Below the pieces are notes generated by a model. It made no database searches, had not been told where the DNA came from, and worked only from the letters and a program-made list of their open reading frames with translations. Shown piece after piece: positions 16,527 to 24,822 of a stretch of 64,000 nucleotides of DNA. The stretch's first letter is position 1. Each line of letters begins with the position of its first letter. This DNA comes from Frateuria_A sp051900425 (lineage in GTDB: Bacteria; Pseudomonadota; Gammaproteobacteria; Xanthomonadales; Rhodanobacteraceae): positions 49,841-113,840 of the forward strand of contig NZ_JBHZGK010000010.1 of the NCBI RefSeq assembly GCF_051900425.1. The letters are read 5' to 3'. A program made the position numbers and the translations under genes.

Positions 16527-17186
16527 TCAGTTTTCGTCGCGGCCGCAGTCGTCGACGTCCTTCTGCGTCATGGTCGCGTAGGGGCGGAACTCCGGCATGG
16601 CGGCGGCCAGCTTCTGCTGCGAGGCCAGCAGGCCCGGCAGTTCCTCGCAGAGCTTCATGGCGGCGACTTTGATCTGCTCGGCCTGCGGCTTGATGCTTGC
16701 CTCGATCTCTTTGTCGCTTTTCCCGGTGAGCGCGCCCCAGATCGCCTCCTTGGCGGCGCGGGTGCCCAGGTTGGCGCCGTGTTCGCCGATATCCATGCCC
16801 GCCTCGGCAATACCAACGACCTGCTGGCGGTAATCGAGCAGCAGGGTGTGCTGCGCCGGCGTGGCGTTGACCGTCTTGCCGGCGATCATCAGATTTCCCT
16901 GCGGCGTGATGGCCGCATGGGGAAGGGAGTCGCGGTCGTCGTGCTGGCCATGGCCCACGTGGATGTGGCCGATATCGATGTCCTGGGTCGCCAGCTCACG
17001 CTTGGCCTGCTCGATCCCCTTGTGGATTTCCGCCGAGATCATCGACGGGGAGGTCTGCTTGTCGACCTCCTTCATCGCCTGTGTCGCGCTGTCGCCGGCA
17101 TGGGAGTCCGATGGGCCGGACGAGTTGCATCCGGTCAGAAGCAGGACCAATGCAACGGCGCCGGGGATGATCGCGCGGGTCTTCAT
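16527..17186 (-). CDS. DUF2884-like lipoprotein, longer paralogue
   Basis: 219 residues with lipobox VALVLLLTGC (Cys 20). The middle carries GNLMIAGKTVNATPAQHTLL, followed by a helical region LDYRQQVVGIAEAGMDIGEH and a C-terminal KLCEELPGLLASQQKLAAAM and EFRPYATM, the DUF2884/YggN pattern. A His/Asp-rich segment IGHIHVGHGQHDDRD between signal and domain is not shared with its paralogue and could bind metal. It starts 65 bases after the ABC permease gene ends; co-transcription with that operon is likely. Confidence 0.68.
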   Translation of the reverse strand: MKTRAIIPGAVALVLLLTGCNSSGPSDSHAGDSATQAMKEVDKQTSPSMISAEIHKGIEQAKRELATQDIDIGHIHVGHGQHDDRDSLPHAAITPQGNLMIAGKTVNATPAQHTLLLDYRQQVVGIAEAGMDIGEHGANLGTRAAKEAIWGALTGKSDKEIEASIKPQAEQIKVAAMKLCEELPGLLASQQKLAAAMPEFRPYATMTQKDVDDCGRDEN

Positions 17187-17251
17187 GGGTCTTTCCTTTG
17201 TCAGGTGCGGGTGTCTGTGGGACCTGCGGGAGAAGCGCGTGCTTCCGACGG

Positions 17252-18220
17252 TCAGCCTTCGTCACGCCAGCGACGGAACCAGATGGCCGCGGCGATCAGC
17301 ACCGCACCCGCCGCCACGCCGATCCACAGGTTCACCGAGCCAAGCAGCTGGTAGGTGTTGCCGAGGTTCATGAAGTCCAGGTTGTTGTTGCCGGTGTGGA
17401 TCAGCTCGTCGCTGGCGATCAGGCTGGCCCCGGGGAAGGCGCTGAACAGGGCGCGGGCCACGATGTTCTGCCAGAACCAGCCGGCCGACATGTTGAACAA
17501 CCCCATGATGCCGAACCAGGTGACCAGCAGGCCGGTGGCGACCGGCAGGGCGATGGCCCACAGGAACGGCTTGGTACGGGCCCAGGCCGAGCACGCCATC
17601 AGCCAGCCGACCGAGGGCAGGGCCCACAGCAGGTACAGCGGGATGTGGCCGATCATGTTGAGCGTGACGCGCACCGGGTGGGCGAGCATCAGCAACTGCC
17701 AGACATTGATGCCATGGAAGGACAGCGTCACGGCCACGATCAGCAGTTGCAGGATGCCCGCGGCGATGCCGGCCAGCGTGGCGATCACCGGGGCCACCAG
17801 AGTGGCGCTGACGACCTTGGACAGCACCGTCTCGGTGTCCGACAGCGGCAGCGATTTCCAGAACAGGATGCTGCGGTCGCGGCGTTCGTCGTAAATCGAG
17901 CCCAGGCAGTAGAAGAACACCACGAAGCCCAGCACCACGAAGATCAGCGCCATCGAGGAGTACATGGCCATGTCCAGTGCCATGCCCACCTGGCTCATGT
18001 CGCCCGCGTCCATCTGCGAGATGACATTCTGCAGCTTGCCGCTGGCACCGATGCTGACGCCGTGGCGGGCGCCGATCACCTCGGCGGTGATGATGCCCAT
18101 GATGTTCAGCAGCAGGAAGATGCCGCCGGTGACCAGCGGCGCCCACAGGAAGCCGCCGCGGTGTTCCCAGAACTCGCGCTTGACGAGCCAGAACAGATTG
18201 TTGCCAGCAAGGGTTTTCAT
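17252..18220 (-). CDS. ABC transporter permease (YtrC/D-like export type)
   Basis: 322 residues with six clear hydrophobic segments and no ATPase domain. Its start MKTLAGNNLFWLVKREFWEH and the segment DERRDRSILFWKSLPLSDTE after the second helix are typical of ABC-2 type permeases found beside YtrA-type GntR regulators. The substrate is unknown; relatives are linked to cell-envelope stress and peptide antibiotics. The start overlaps the end of the ATPase gene by four bases (18217-18220), giving translational coupling. Confidence 0.85.
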   Translation of the reverse strand: MKTLAGNNLFWLVKREFWEHRGGFLWAPLVTGGIFLLLNIMGIITAEVIGARHGVSIGASGKLQNVISQMDAGDMSQVGMALDMAMYSSMALIFVVLGFVVFFYCLGSIYDERRDRSILFWKSLPLSDTETVLSKVVSATLVAPVIATLAGIAAGILQLLIVAVTLSFHGINVWQLLMLAHPVRVTLNMIGHIPLYLLWALPSVGWLMACSAWARTKPFLWAIALPVATGLLVTWFGIMGLFNMSAGWFWQNIVARALFSAFPGASLIASDELIHTGNNNLDFMNLGNTYQLLGSVNLWIGVAAGAVLIAAAIWFRRWRDEG

Positions 18221-19074
18221 GCGTAGGTCCCTTTCATGGTGGCGACGAACAGGTCGCTGACGGAGGGCCGGCGGATCTCGCCCAGGGCCTCCAGCGTCGG
18301 GCGGTCGGCGCCGTCGAACAGGAAGATGCTCTTGCCGAAGACCTGGCGTTCGTCGATCGGCTGCAGGGCGCGTGCGGCCGCGGCCTTGTCGGCGTTGACC
18401 ATCACTTCGGCGAAGCGGTCGCCGACGGCGTCCATGTCCGTGTCCAGCACGATCTTGCCGTCGCGGATGAACATCAGGTCGGTGAGGATGTGCTCGATCT
18501 CTTCCACCTGGTGGGTGGTGACGATGATCGTCTTGTTCTCGTCGAAGTAATCCTCCAGCAGGCTCTGGTAGAACTGCTTGCGGTAGAGGATGTCCAGGCC
18601 GAGCGTCGGCTCGTCCAGCACCAGCAGGCGGGCGTCGATGGCCATCACCAGGGCGAGGTGCAACTGCACGATCATGCCCTTGGACATCTGCCGCACGCGC
18701 TGGTCGGGCGTGAGCTTGGTGCGCTTGAGGAAGCTCTCGCACTTGGCGCGGTCGAAGCGCGGGTGGACGTGGGCGACGAAATCGATCGCCTCGCGCACGC
18801 GGATCCAGCGCGGCAGCACCGCCACGTCGGCGATGAAGCAGACCTGTTCCATCAGCTTGTCGCGCTGGGTGCGCGGGTCGTAGCCGAGCACGTTCAGTTC
18901 GCCGTCGAAGGACGTCAGCCCCAGGATGGCCTTGAGCGCGGTGGTCTTGCCGGCACCGTTGGGGCCGATCAGGCCGACGATGCGACCGGACTGGATCTCG
19001 AAGTTCACGCTGTCCAGCGCGGTCGCGTTCTTGTAGCGCTTGCTCAGGTTTCGCGCGGTAACGATGGCGCTCAT
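18217..19074 (-). CDS. ABC transporter ATP-binding protein
   Basis: 285 residues from ATG 19074. Walker A is GPNGAGKTT (37-45), Walker B LLVLDEPTLGLD, and the switch His lies in IIVTTHQVEEIEH. The signature loop is degenerate (RQMSKGMIVQ rather than LSGGQ), as is usual in the ABC-2 export ATPases of GntR/YtrA operons. The C-terminal 70 residues form a regulatory extension. It overlaps both neighbours by four bases and forms the transporter with the permease at 17252-18220. Confidence 0.92.
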   Translation of the reverse strand: MSAIVTARNLSKRYKNATALDSVNFEIQSGRIVGLIGPNGAGKTTALKAILGLTSFDGELNVLGYDPRTQRDKLMEQVCFIADVAVLPRWIRVREAIDFVAHVHPRFDRAKCESFLKRTKLTPDQRVRQMSKGMIVQLHLALVMAIDARLLVLDEPTLGLDILYRKQFYQSLLEDYFDENKTIIVTTHQVEEIEHILTDLMFIRDGKIVLDTDMDAVGDRFAEVMVNADKAAAARALQPIDERQVFGKSIFLFDGADRPTLEALGEIRRPSVSDLFVATMKGTYA

Positions 19075-19445
19075 GGCTTGAGTTCCGTGGTGGCCGGCGC
19101 GTCGCGCATCAGCGTTTTGAGATCGAGCCCCAGGCGCTGCAGGCGCGCGAACAGGGTCGGCCATTCCTCGCGCAGGAAGCGCTCGCGCTCGGATTTCAGC
19201 AAGGCCTCGCGGGCCCCCTCGTTGACGAACATGCCCAGCCCTCTCCTTTTTTCGACCAGTTGATCGTCGACCAGCTCCTGGTACGCCTTGGACACGGTCA
19301 GCGGATTGATCTGGAAATCCGCCGCCACCTGGCGCACCGACGGCAGCGGGTCGCCTTCGTTCAAGGCGCCATCCAGGATCATCGCCACCACGCGTTCGCG
19401 GAGCTGGCGGTAGATCGGGACGCTGTCGTTCCAGGTGATGGTCAT
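19071..19445 (-). CDS. GntR-family transcriptional regulator, YtrA subfamily
   Basis: 124 residues, close to the usual length of YtrA-type regulators: an N-terminal winged helix-turn-helix (VPIYRQLRERVVAMILDGAL, then GDPLPSVRQVAADFQINPLTV) and a short helical C-terminus without a ligand domain. The family represses its own operon and is relieved by envelope stress. The operon's first gene, 3 bases upstream, follows a promoter with a dyad that fits this subfamily's operators. Overlaps the ATPase gene by four bases. Confidence 0.92.
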   Translation of the reverse strand: MTITWNDSVPIYRQLRERVVAMILDGALNEGDPLPSVRQVAADFQINPLTVSKAYQELVDDQLVEKRRGLGMFVNEGAREALLKSERERFLREEWPTLFARLQRLGLDLKTLMRDAPATTELKP

Positions 19446-19448
19446 ACG

Positions 19449-19772
19449 TTATTCCTTGCTGGCACGGGCGAGCTGGGTGCCGAACGAATAGTAGGGCATG
19501 GCCAACTGCGCCCCGAGCAGGGTGGCGCCCGCTTCGGCACGCGCGCCCAGTGCCGGCGCCAGGGTGGCGCTGGTGATGTCGGAGCCTTCCAGCAGCGCGG
19601 CGGCGCGCAGGTCGCTCGCGCTCGGCCTGACCTCGACCGGGGCCAGGTTGACCACGCGGATGCCGTTGATTTCGGACACCGGCGCGGTGTGCACCGGGTT
19701 GTTCAGGGTGGCCAGGCTCGTCGCGGTAATCAGCGTGGCGGCGGCCAGTGCGATCAGGTTCTGCGCTTTCAT
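19449..19772 (-). CDS. Small exported protein heading the GntR-ABC operon
   Basis: 107 residues. A signal peptide (MKAQNLIALAAATLITATSL) is followed by a short conserved-looking segment INGIRVVNLAPVEVRPSASD and an Ala-rich stretch, ending FGTQLARASKE. No cysteine and no lipobox. Proteins of this type open GntR-ABC operons in Xanthomonadales, to my recollection; the role is unknown, and substrate, sensor or chaperone for the transporter are all possible. AGGAGAC lies 8-14 bases upstream of ATG 19772. Confidence 0.7.
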   Translation of the reverse strand: MKAQNLIALAAATLITATSLATLNNPVHTAPVSEINGIRVVNLAPVEVRPSASDLRAAALLEGSDITSATLAPALGARAEAGATLLGAQLAMPYYSFGTQLARASKE

Positions 19773-19801
19773 GGCGGGTCTCCTTAGTGACCTCGTGGAC
19801 C

Positions 19802-19842
19802 GGTGTTGTAGTGAACTATAACACCACATTCGAAAGCGTCAA
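19802..19842 (-). promoter_or_regulatory. Promoter with overlapping GntR/YtrA operator
   Basis: On the minus strand, TTGACG (19842-19837) and TATAGT (19820-19815) are spaced by 16 bases, a strong sigma70 promoter. An inverted repeat GGTGTTGTAG-TGAA-CTATAACACC (19802-19825, one mismatch between arms) covers the -10 box and the start region. This placement would let the GntR protein block transcription of the operon 19772-17252. Confidence 0.78.
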
Positions 19843-20096
19843 CAGGCAACAGGCCATGACTGATGGCCTACCTGTGAAAGGGTTGGTTTCTCAACGTGTT
19901 AGGCGCTTCCCCGGTGGAGTCGCCTCAAGCCCGGGTGCCTTGGTCCACCGAGCTGCCGCTCCGTCCCCGGGCGTCATTCCCGCGAAAGCGGGCATGACCT
20001 GGAGCGGGCAGGGAGCCGTCCGGACGGACCGGCAGGCCGGCTCCCTTCGGGTGGGCTTCAGCCCACCAACTCGCGCTACCTGGCGCGGCCCGCGGC
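19843..20096. other. Non-coding stretch with two short palindromic repeats
   Basis: Between the operon promoter and the amidohydrolase 3' end I find no gene. It contains CGTCATTCCCGCGAAAGCG-type hairpin DNA at 19972-19998 (a widespread proteobacterial intergenic palindrome) and GGTGGGCTTCAGCCCACC at 20050-20067, the core of the repeat seen again at 55726-55784. Confidence 0.6.
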
Positions 20097-21764
20097 CTAT
20101 TCGCCTGCCGGATACACCTGCCTGCCGCCGACCCAGGTGCCCAGCACCTTGGTCTTCCACAGATCCTGCGGGTTGATGCTGAAGATGTCCCGGTCGACCA
20201 GGATGAAGTCGGCGTACTTGCCCGGCTCGAGCGAGCCCTGGGTCTTCTCGGTGTGGCCGGCGTAGGCCGCGCTCAGCGTAAAGGCGCGCAGCGCCTCGGC
20301 CAGGCTCAGTTTCTGGTCGGGGTACCAGCCGCCGGGTGGCTGGTTCTCGTGGTTCTGCCGCGTCACCGCCGCATGCAGGCCGAAGAAGGGGTTGGGCGAC
20401 TCGACCGGGAAGTCCGAGCCGAAGGCGACCACCGTGCCCTGCTTGAGGAAGCGTCGCCACGCGTAGGCACCCTCGATGCGCTCGTGGCCCACGCGGTCCT
20501 CGGCCATGTTCATGTCGGAGGTGGCGTGGGTGGGCTGCATCGAGGCGATGAGGTTCAGCGGTACGAAGCGCGGTATGTCCTCGATCGAGACGATCTGCGC
20601 GTGTTCGACGCGGTTGCGCAAGGACTTCGCATCCGGATGGACCTTGTAGGCGGCAGCGAAGCTGTCCAGCACCTCGCGGTTGGCCGCGTCGCCGATCGCA
20701 TGGATGTTGACCTGGTAGCCCTTGGCAAAGGCCTTCTCGATCTTCGACACCATCGTGCCCGGGCTCATGAACAGCAGGCCGTGGTTGTGCGGGTCGTCGG
20801 AGTAGGGCTTGAGCATCGCAGCGCCGCGGCTGCCCAGCGCGCCGTCGGCAAAGAGCTTGACGGAGTGCACGGTGAGGTAGCCATCGCCGTAACCGTCCAG
20901 CGGAGCAGCGGTGGTGATGGTGTCGAAGGCGTCGCCGGTGTCGCGGATCATCGCGTAGATGCGCGCGGTGAGCTTGTGCTCGTCGGCGTAGCGCTTGTAC
21001 AGGCGGTAGTTCGGCAGGTCGATGCCGGCGTCGTCCACACCGGTCAGGCCCACGCGCGCCATCTCCGCCAGCGCGGTGTCGAGCGCGATGGCGCGCTCCT
21101 TGTCGGTGGGCTCCGGCACGACCTTGCCGACCAGCGCCGTGGCGCCGTCGACGAACACGCCGGTGGGGTTGCCCTGGGCGTCGCGCTCGATGCGCCCGCC
21201 AGGCGGATCCTTGGTGTCGCGGGTGATGCCGGCGAGCTTCATCGCCGCGGTGTTCGCCCAGGCGGCGTGGCCGTCGACGCGACTGAGCCACACGGGTCGG
21301 TCGGACACCACCGCATCCAGTTCCTTCGCGGTGGGAAAGCGGCCGAGCTTCCAGATCACCTGGTTCCAGCCGCCACCGGTGATCCAGCGGGCGTCCGGAT
21401 GCGTCTTGGCGTAGTCCTTGATACGGGCAAGCGCTTCGTCGATCGATTGCGTACCGGTGAGGTCGGCCTGGGTGAGCGCGTAGCCGAGTTCGAGCACGTG
21501 GCCGTGGGCGTCGATCAGGCCCGGCAGCAGGGTCTTGCCGTGGCCGTCGATCACCTTGGCGTCGCCCGCGCGCCCGGCGAGCGCGGCGTCGGCGCCGGTG
21601 GCGACCACCTTGCCGTCGTCCACCAGCAGGGCATCGAAGCGCTGCAGCTTGCCCTGGCTGTCCAGGGTGTAGCCCTTGACGTTGTGCACGTACAGATCGG
21701 CGGCCTGCAACGCGGGCGCGGCGGCCAGCAGGGCGAGCAGGGACAGACGCAGGGTGCGGTTCAT
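20097..21764 (-). CDS. Exported amidohydrolase, YtcJ-like
   Basis: 555 residues with a cleavable signal peptide (MNRTLRLSLLALLAAAPALQ, AADLY after cleavage), so periplasmic or secreted. The amidohydrolase-3 fold is shown by LLPGLIDAHGHVLELGY near residue 85, HAIGDAANREVLD and HAQIVSIEDIPRF in the middle and FGSDFPVESPNPFFGLHAAV near residue 450. YtcJ-like enzymes hydrolyse N-substituted formamides or related amides; the true substrate is unknown. It is 190 bases downstream of azoR on the same strand with a hairpin between, so probably transcribed separately. Confidence 0.88.
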   Translation of the reverse strand: MNRTLRLSLLALLAAAPALQAADLYVHNVKGYTLDSQGKLQRFDALLVDDGKVVATGADAALAGRAGDAKVIDGHGKTLLPGLIDAHGHVLELGYALTQADLTGTQSIDEALARIKDYAKTHPDARWITGGGWNQVIWKLGRFPTAKELDAVVSDRPVWLSRVDGHAAWANTAAMKLAGITRDTKDPPGGRIERDAQGNPTGVFVDGATALVGKVVPEPTDKERAIALDTALAEMARVGLTGVDDAGIDLPNYRLYKRYADEHKLTARIYAMIRDTGDAFDTITTAAPLDGYGDGYLTVHSVKLFADGALGSRGAAMLKPYSDDPHNHGLLFMSPGTMVSKIEKAFAKGYQVNIHAIGDAANREVLDSFAAAYKVHPDAKSLRNRVEHAQIVSIEDIPRFVPLNLIASMQPTHATSDMNMAEDRVGHERIEGAYAWRRFLKQGTVVAFGSDFPVESPNPFFGLHAAVTRQNHENQPPGGWYPDQKLSLAEALRAFTLSAAYAGHTEKTQGSLEPGKYADFILVDRDIFSINPQDLWKTKVLGTWVGGRQVYPAGE

Positions 21765-21836
21765 GCGCGGCTTCCTGTGCGGGGAAAGCTGCAGTGTGTC
21801 GGGCGACGGCTGGTTTTTCCACTTGCGAAACGCGAA

Positions 21837-21863
21837 AACCCCTCTGCCGCCGGAAGAGGGGTT
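21837..21863 (-). terminator. Probable terminator between azoR and the amidohydrolase gene
   Basis: Nine-base arms AACCCCTCT / AGAGGGGTT with a nine-base loop; on the minus strand the hairpin is followed by TTTTCG. It lies downstream of azoR. A second short palindrome at 21930-21950 resembles the CCCTCTCCC repeat family. Confidence 0.55.
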
Positions 21864-21954
21864 GGCGAGAAGGTTCGGCCAGCGGGGACAGCCTGCATCA
21901 ACCGAACCCTTCTTGCGACCTGCGCGTCACCCTCTCCCGAAGGAGAGGGAGAGC

Positions 21955-22539
21955 TCACGCCGCCTTGGGCAGCAATGTCCCGATGGCTTCCCTGGCTGCC
22001 GCCAGCGCCTGGCTCTTGTGCTCGGCACTGACCGCCACGCCCTCGGCGCGCACGAACTCCACGTCGGTGATGCCCAGGAAGCCGAGCACCGCGCGCAGGT
22101 AGTTCTCCTGGAAATCCATCGCCGCGCCACCGGTGCCTTCGCCGTAGAACCCGCCGCGGCTGGAGGCCACGATCACCCGCTTGCCGCCGGCCAGGCCCTC
22201 GGGGCCGTTGGCGGTGTAGCGGAACGTCTTGCCGGCCACCGCGATGCGGTCGATCCAGGCCTTGAGCGTGCTGGGGATACCGAAGTTGTACATCGGGGCG
22301 CCGAGCACGATCACATCGGCGGCGAGGAACTCGTCGATGACTTCGTTGCCCAGCAGCGCGGCCGGGTCGCTGGCATCGGCCACCGGCGTCCAGTGGGGCA
22401 GCGGCTGGGCCGCCAGGTCGCGGTAGCGGATGGAAGCGTCGGGGCGGGCGCGCCTGATCCGGGCCACGACGTCCGCGGTGAGTTCGCGCGAGACCGAATG
22501 CTGGCCCAGGGCGCTCGAATCGATGTGCAGCAGTTTCAT
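21955..22539 (-). CDS. azoR: FMN-dependent NADH-azoreductase
   Basis: 194 residues, flavodoxin-like fold. The opening MKLLHIDSSALGQHSVSREL binds the FMN phosphate; APMYNFGIPSTLKAWIDRI is the hallmark of AzoR/AcpD, and SSRGGFYGEG follows. The enzyme reduces azo bonds and quinones with NADH and is thought to protect against thiol and electrophile stress. It is divergent from a LysR regulator across 116 bases, the usual layout for LysR-controlled quinone/azo reductases. Confidence 0.94.
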   Translation of the reverse strand: MKLLHIDSSALGQHSVSRELTADVVARIRRARPDASIRYRDLAAQPLPHWTPVADASDPAALLGNEVIDEFLAADVIVLGAPMYNFGIPSTLKAWIDRIAVAGKTFRYTANGPEGLAGGKRVIVASSRGGFYGEGTGGAAMDFQENYLRAVLGFLGITDVEFVRAEGVAVSAEHKSQALAAAREAIGTLLPKAA

Positions 22540-22580
22540 GGCGTAACTCCAGTCGAGGGCCGGCTTGCCGGCGACGGAGT

Positions 22581-22635
22581 AACGATACTTTCGCAACAAT
22601 GGTCTGATAAGTCGGCTAATATCGAACGTATCGTT
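22581..22635. promoter_or_regulatory. Candidate LysR binding region between azoR and its regulator
   Basis: An 8-base inverted pair AACGATAC (22581-22588) and GTATCGTT (22628-22635) flanks the AT-richer middle of the divergent intergenic region. The placement suits a LysR-type activator, but this is pattern only. Confidence 0.35.
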
Positions 22636-22655
22636 TCTCAAAGGAAACAGATGGC

Positions 22656-23633
22656 ATGACCCTCGACGGCACGCTGCAGGACCTCAACGACCTCTATTTC
22701 TTCGCCATGGTGGTCGAGCACAACGGCTTCTCCGCGGCCGGGCGCGCCCTGGGCATTCCCAAGTCGCGCCTGAGCAAGCGGGTGTCGCAACTGGAGGAGC
22801 GCCTGGGAGTGCGCCTGTTGCAGCGGACCACCCGCCGCTTCGTGGTGACGGAAGTGGGCGAGCGTTTCTATGCCCATTGCCGCGCGGTGCTGGAAGAGGC
22901 GCGGGCAGCGCAGGAGGCGGTCGACGAATTGCGCGCCGAGCCGCGTGGCGTGGTGCGGCTGAGCTGCCCCGTGTCGCTGGCACAGACGGTGGTGGCGCAC
23001 GTGCTGCCGGACTTCCTTGCGCAATACCCCAAGGTGCAGGTGCGCGTGCTTTCGAGCAACCGGCGCGTAGACGTGGTGGGCGAGGGCTACGACATTGCCA
23101 TCCGCGTACGCAGCAAACTCGACAGCGATGCCAACCTGGTGATGCGCACGTTCGGGCTCTCGCGCGTGCTGGCGGTGGCCAGCCCTGCCTTGCTCGACCG
23201 CGTGGGGCGGCCCACGGCGCCGGCGGGGCTGTCGGCGTTGCCCGCACTGACCATGCTGGAACACGAAGGCGCGCAGGTGTGGGAACTGCTCGATGCGCAC
23301 GGCGAGCGCGTTTCGGTGGAGATGAGCGCGCGCCTGGTCACCGGCGAGTTCGCGCTGCTGCTGGAGGCGGCACGCCGGGGCCTGGGCGTCGCGCTGCTGC
23401 CCGAATTCGTCTGCGCGCCGGCCATCACGCGTGGCGAGCTCGAAGTGGTCCTGCCCGACTGGAGTGCGCCGGAAGGGACCATGCACTTCGTCTACCCCAG
23501 CCGCCGGGGCATGCTGCCTGGCGTGCGGGCGCTGGTCGACTTCCTCGCCGAGCGCCTGCCCGAGGCGACCCGCCAGAAGCACGAGCAGTGCCGCCAGCGC
23601 CCGCTGGACCCGCTCGACCGGCCGCGCACATGA
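22656..23633 (+). CDS. LysR-family transcriptional regulator (azoR-associated)
   Basis: 325 residues: N-terminal winged helix-turn-helix (LYFFAMVVEHNGFSAAGRAL, PKSRLSKRVSQLEERLG) and a periplasmic-binding-like effector domain. Overall it resembles the group of LysR regulators that control quinone and azo reductases (AaeR/DsdC-like not excluded). AAGGAAAC upstream of ATG 22656 is the ribosome-binding site. The likely target is the divergent azoR. Confidence 0.9.
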   Translation: MTLDGTLQDLNDLYFFAMVVEHNGFSAAGRALGIPKSRLSKRVSQLEERLGVRLLQRTTRRFVVTEVGERFYAHCRAVLEEARAAQEAVDELRAEPRGVVRLSCPVSLAQTVVAHVLPDFLAQYPKVQVRVLSSNRRVDVVGEGYDIAIRVRSKLDSDANLVMRTFGLSRVLAVASPALLDRVGRPTAPAGLSALPALTMLEHEGAQVWELLDAHGERVSVEMSARLVTGEFALLLEAARRGLGVALLPEFVCAPAITRGELEVVLPDWSAPEGTMHFVYPSRRGMLPGVRALVDFLAERLPEATRQKHEQCRQRPLDPLDRPRT

Positions 23634-23676
23634 GCCGTGCTAGGCTTGCCGTTTGGCCTTCCAGACATCCGCGCGC

Positions 23677-24822
23677 ATGAACATCGATACCAAGCTGCCC
23701 AAGGTCGGCACCACCATCTTCAGCGTGATGAGCCAGCTTGCGCTGGATCACCAGGCGGTGAACCTCGGCCAGGGTTTCCCGGATTTCGAGCCGCCGCAAT
23801 CGCTGCGTGACGCGCTCACCCGCGCGATGGCCGAAGGCAAGAACCAGTACGCCCCCGGCATCGGCACGGCGGCGCTGCGCGAGCAGATCGCGATCAAGAC
23901 CCAGCGCCTGTACGGGCGTCGCGTGGATTCGGCCACCGAGATCACGGTGACATCCGGTGCGACCGAAGCGCTGTTCGCGGCGATCGCGGCGACCGTGCGC
24001 GCCGGCGAGGAAGTGATCGTGTTCGACCCGGCCTACGATTCCTACGAGCCGGCCATCGAGCTGCAGGGCGCGCGCGCGGTGCACATACCGCTGACCGTGC
24101 CCAGCTTCGCCATCGACTGGCAGCGCGTGCGCGACGCGATCACGCCGAAGACGCGGATGATCCTGATCAACAGCCCGCACAATCCCTCCGGCGCGGTGCT
24201 GTCGGCGGACGACCTGGAGACGCTGGCGGAGATCACCCGCGACACGAACATCGTCGTGCTGTCGGACGAGGTCTACGAGCACATCGTGTATGACGGCGCG
24301 CGGCACGAGAGCGTGTTGCGGCATCCGGAACTCGCCGCGCGCAGCATCGTGGTGTCGAGCTTCGGCAAGACCTACCACTGCACCGGCTGGAAGGTCGGCT
24401 ATGCGGTGGCACCGGCGGCGCTTTCGGCCGAGTTCCGCAAGGTGCACCAGTATCTGACCTTCTGCACCTTCCACCCGGCGCAGGTCGCGTTTGCCGAGAT
24501 CATGGCGAACGACCCCGCGCATTACCTGGAACTGCCGGACTTCTACCAGGCCAAGCGCGACCGCTTCCGCGCGCTGCTGGCACCCTCGCGCTTCAAGCTG
24601 CTGGACGTGCCGGGCGGCTATTTCCAGCTGGTGGACTATTCGACCATCCGCGACGAGGACGACCTTGCGTTCGCGCGCTGGCTGGTGGAGCAGGGTGGCG
24701 TGGCTGGCATCCCGTTGACGCCGTTCTACGAGAAGCCGCCGGGCACGCGCCTGCTGCGCCTGTGCTTCGCCAAGAGCGATGCCACCATGACTGCCGCCGC
24801 GGAGCGTCTATGCCGTCTGTGA
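23677..24822 (+). CDS. Methionine/aromatic aminotransferase, YbdL-like
   Basis: 381 residues, fold-type I PLP enzyme. PLP lysine K231 lies in SSFGKTYHCTGWKVGY; NSPHNPSG and SDEVYEHIVYDG are the other cofactor motifs; the N-terminus LGQGFPDFEPP is typical of the YbdL/KAT group. The expected reaction is transamination of 2-oxo-4-methylthiobutanoate to methionine, or of glutamine/kynurenine in relatives. The adjoining omega-amidase overlaps it by 13 bases; that pairing removes the alpha-ketoglutaramate produced when glutamine is the amino donor, which makes the methionine-salvage assignment likely. Confidence 0.9.
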   Translation: MNIDTKLPKVGTTIFSVMSQLALDHQAVNLGQGFPDFEPPQSLRDALTRAMAEGKNQYAPGIGTAALREQIAIKTQRLYGRRVDSATEITVTSGATEALFAAIAATVRAGEEVIVFDPAYDSYEPAIELQGARAVHIPLTVPSFAIDWQRVRDAITPKTRMILINSPHNPSGAVLSADDLETLAEITRDTNIVVLSDEVYEHIVYDGARHESVLRHPELAARSIVVSSFGKTYHCTGWKVGYAVAPAALSAEFRKVHQYLTFCTFHPAQVAFAEIMANDPAHYLELPDFYQAKRDRFRALLAPSRFKLLDVPGGYFQLVDYSTIRDEDDLAFARWLVEQGGVAGIPLTPFYEKPPGTRLLRLCFAKSDATMTAAAERLCRL

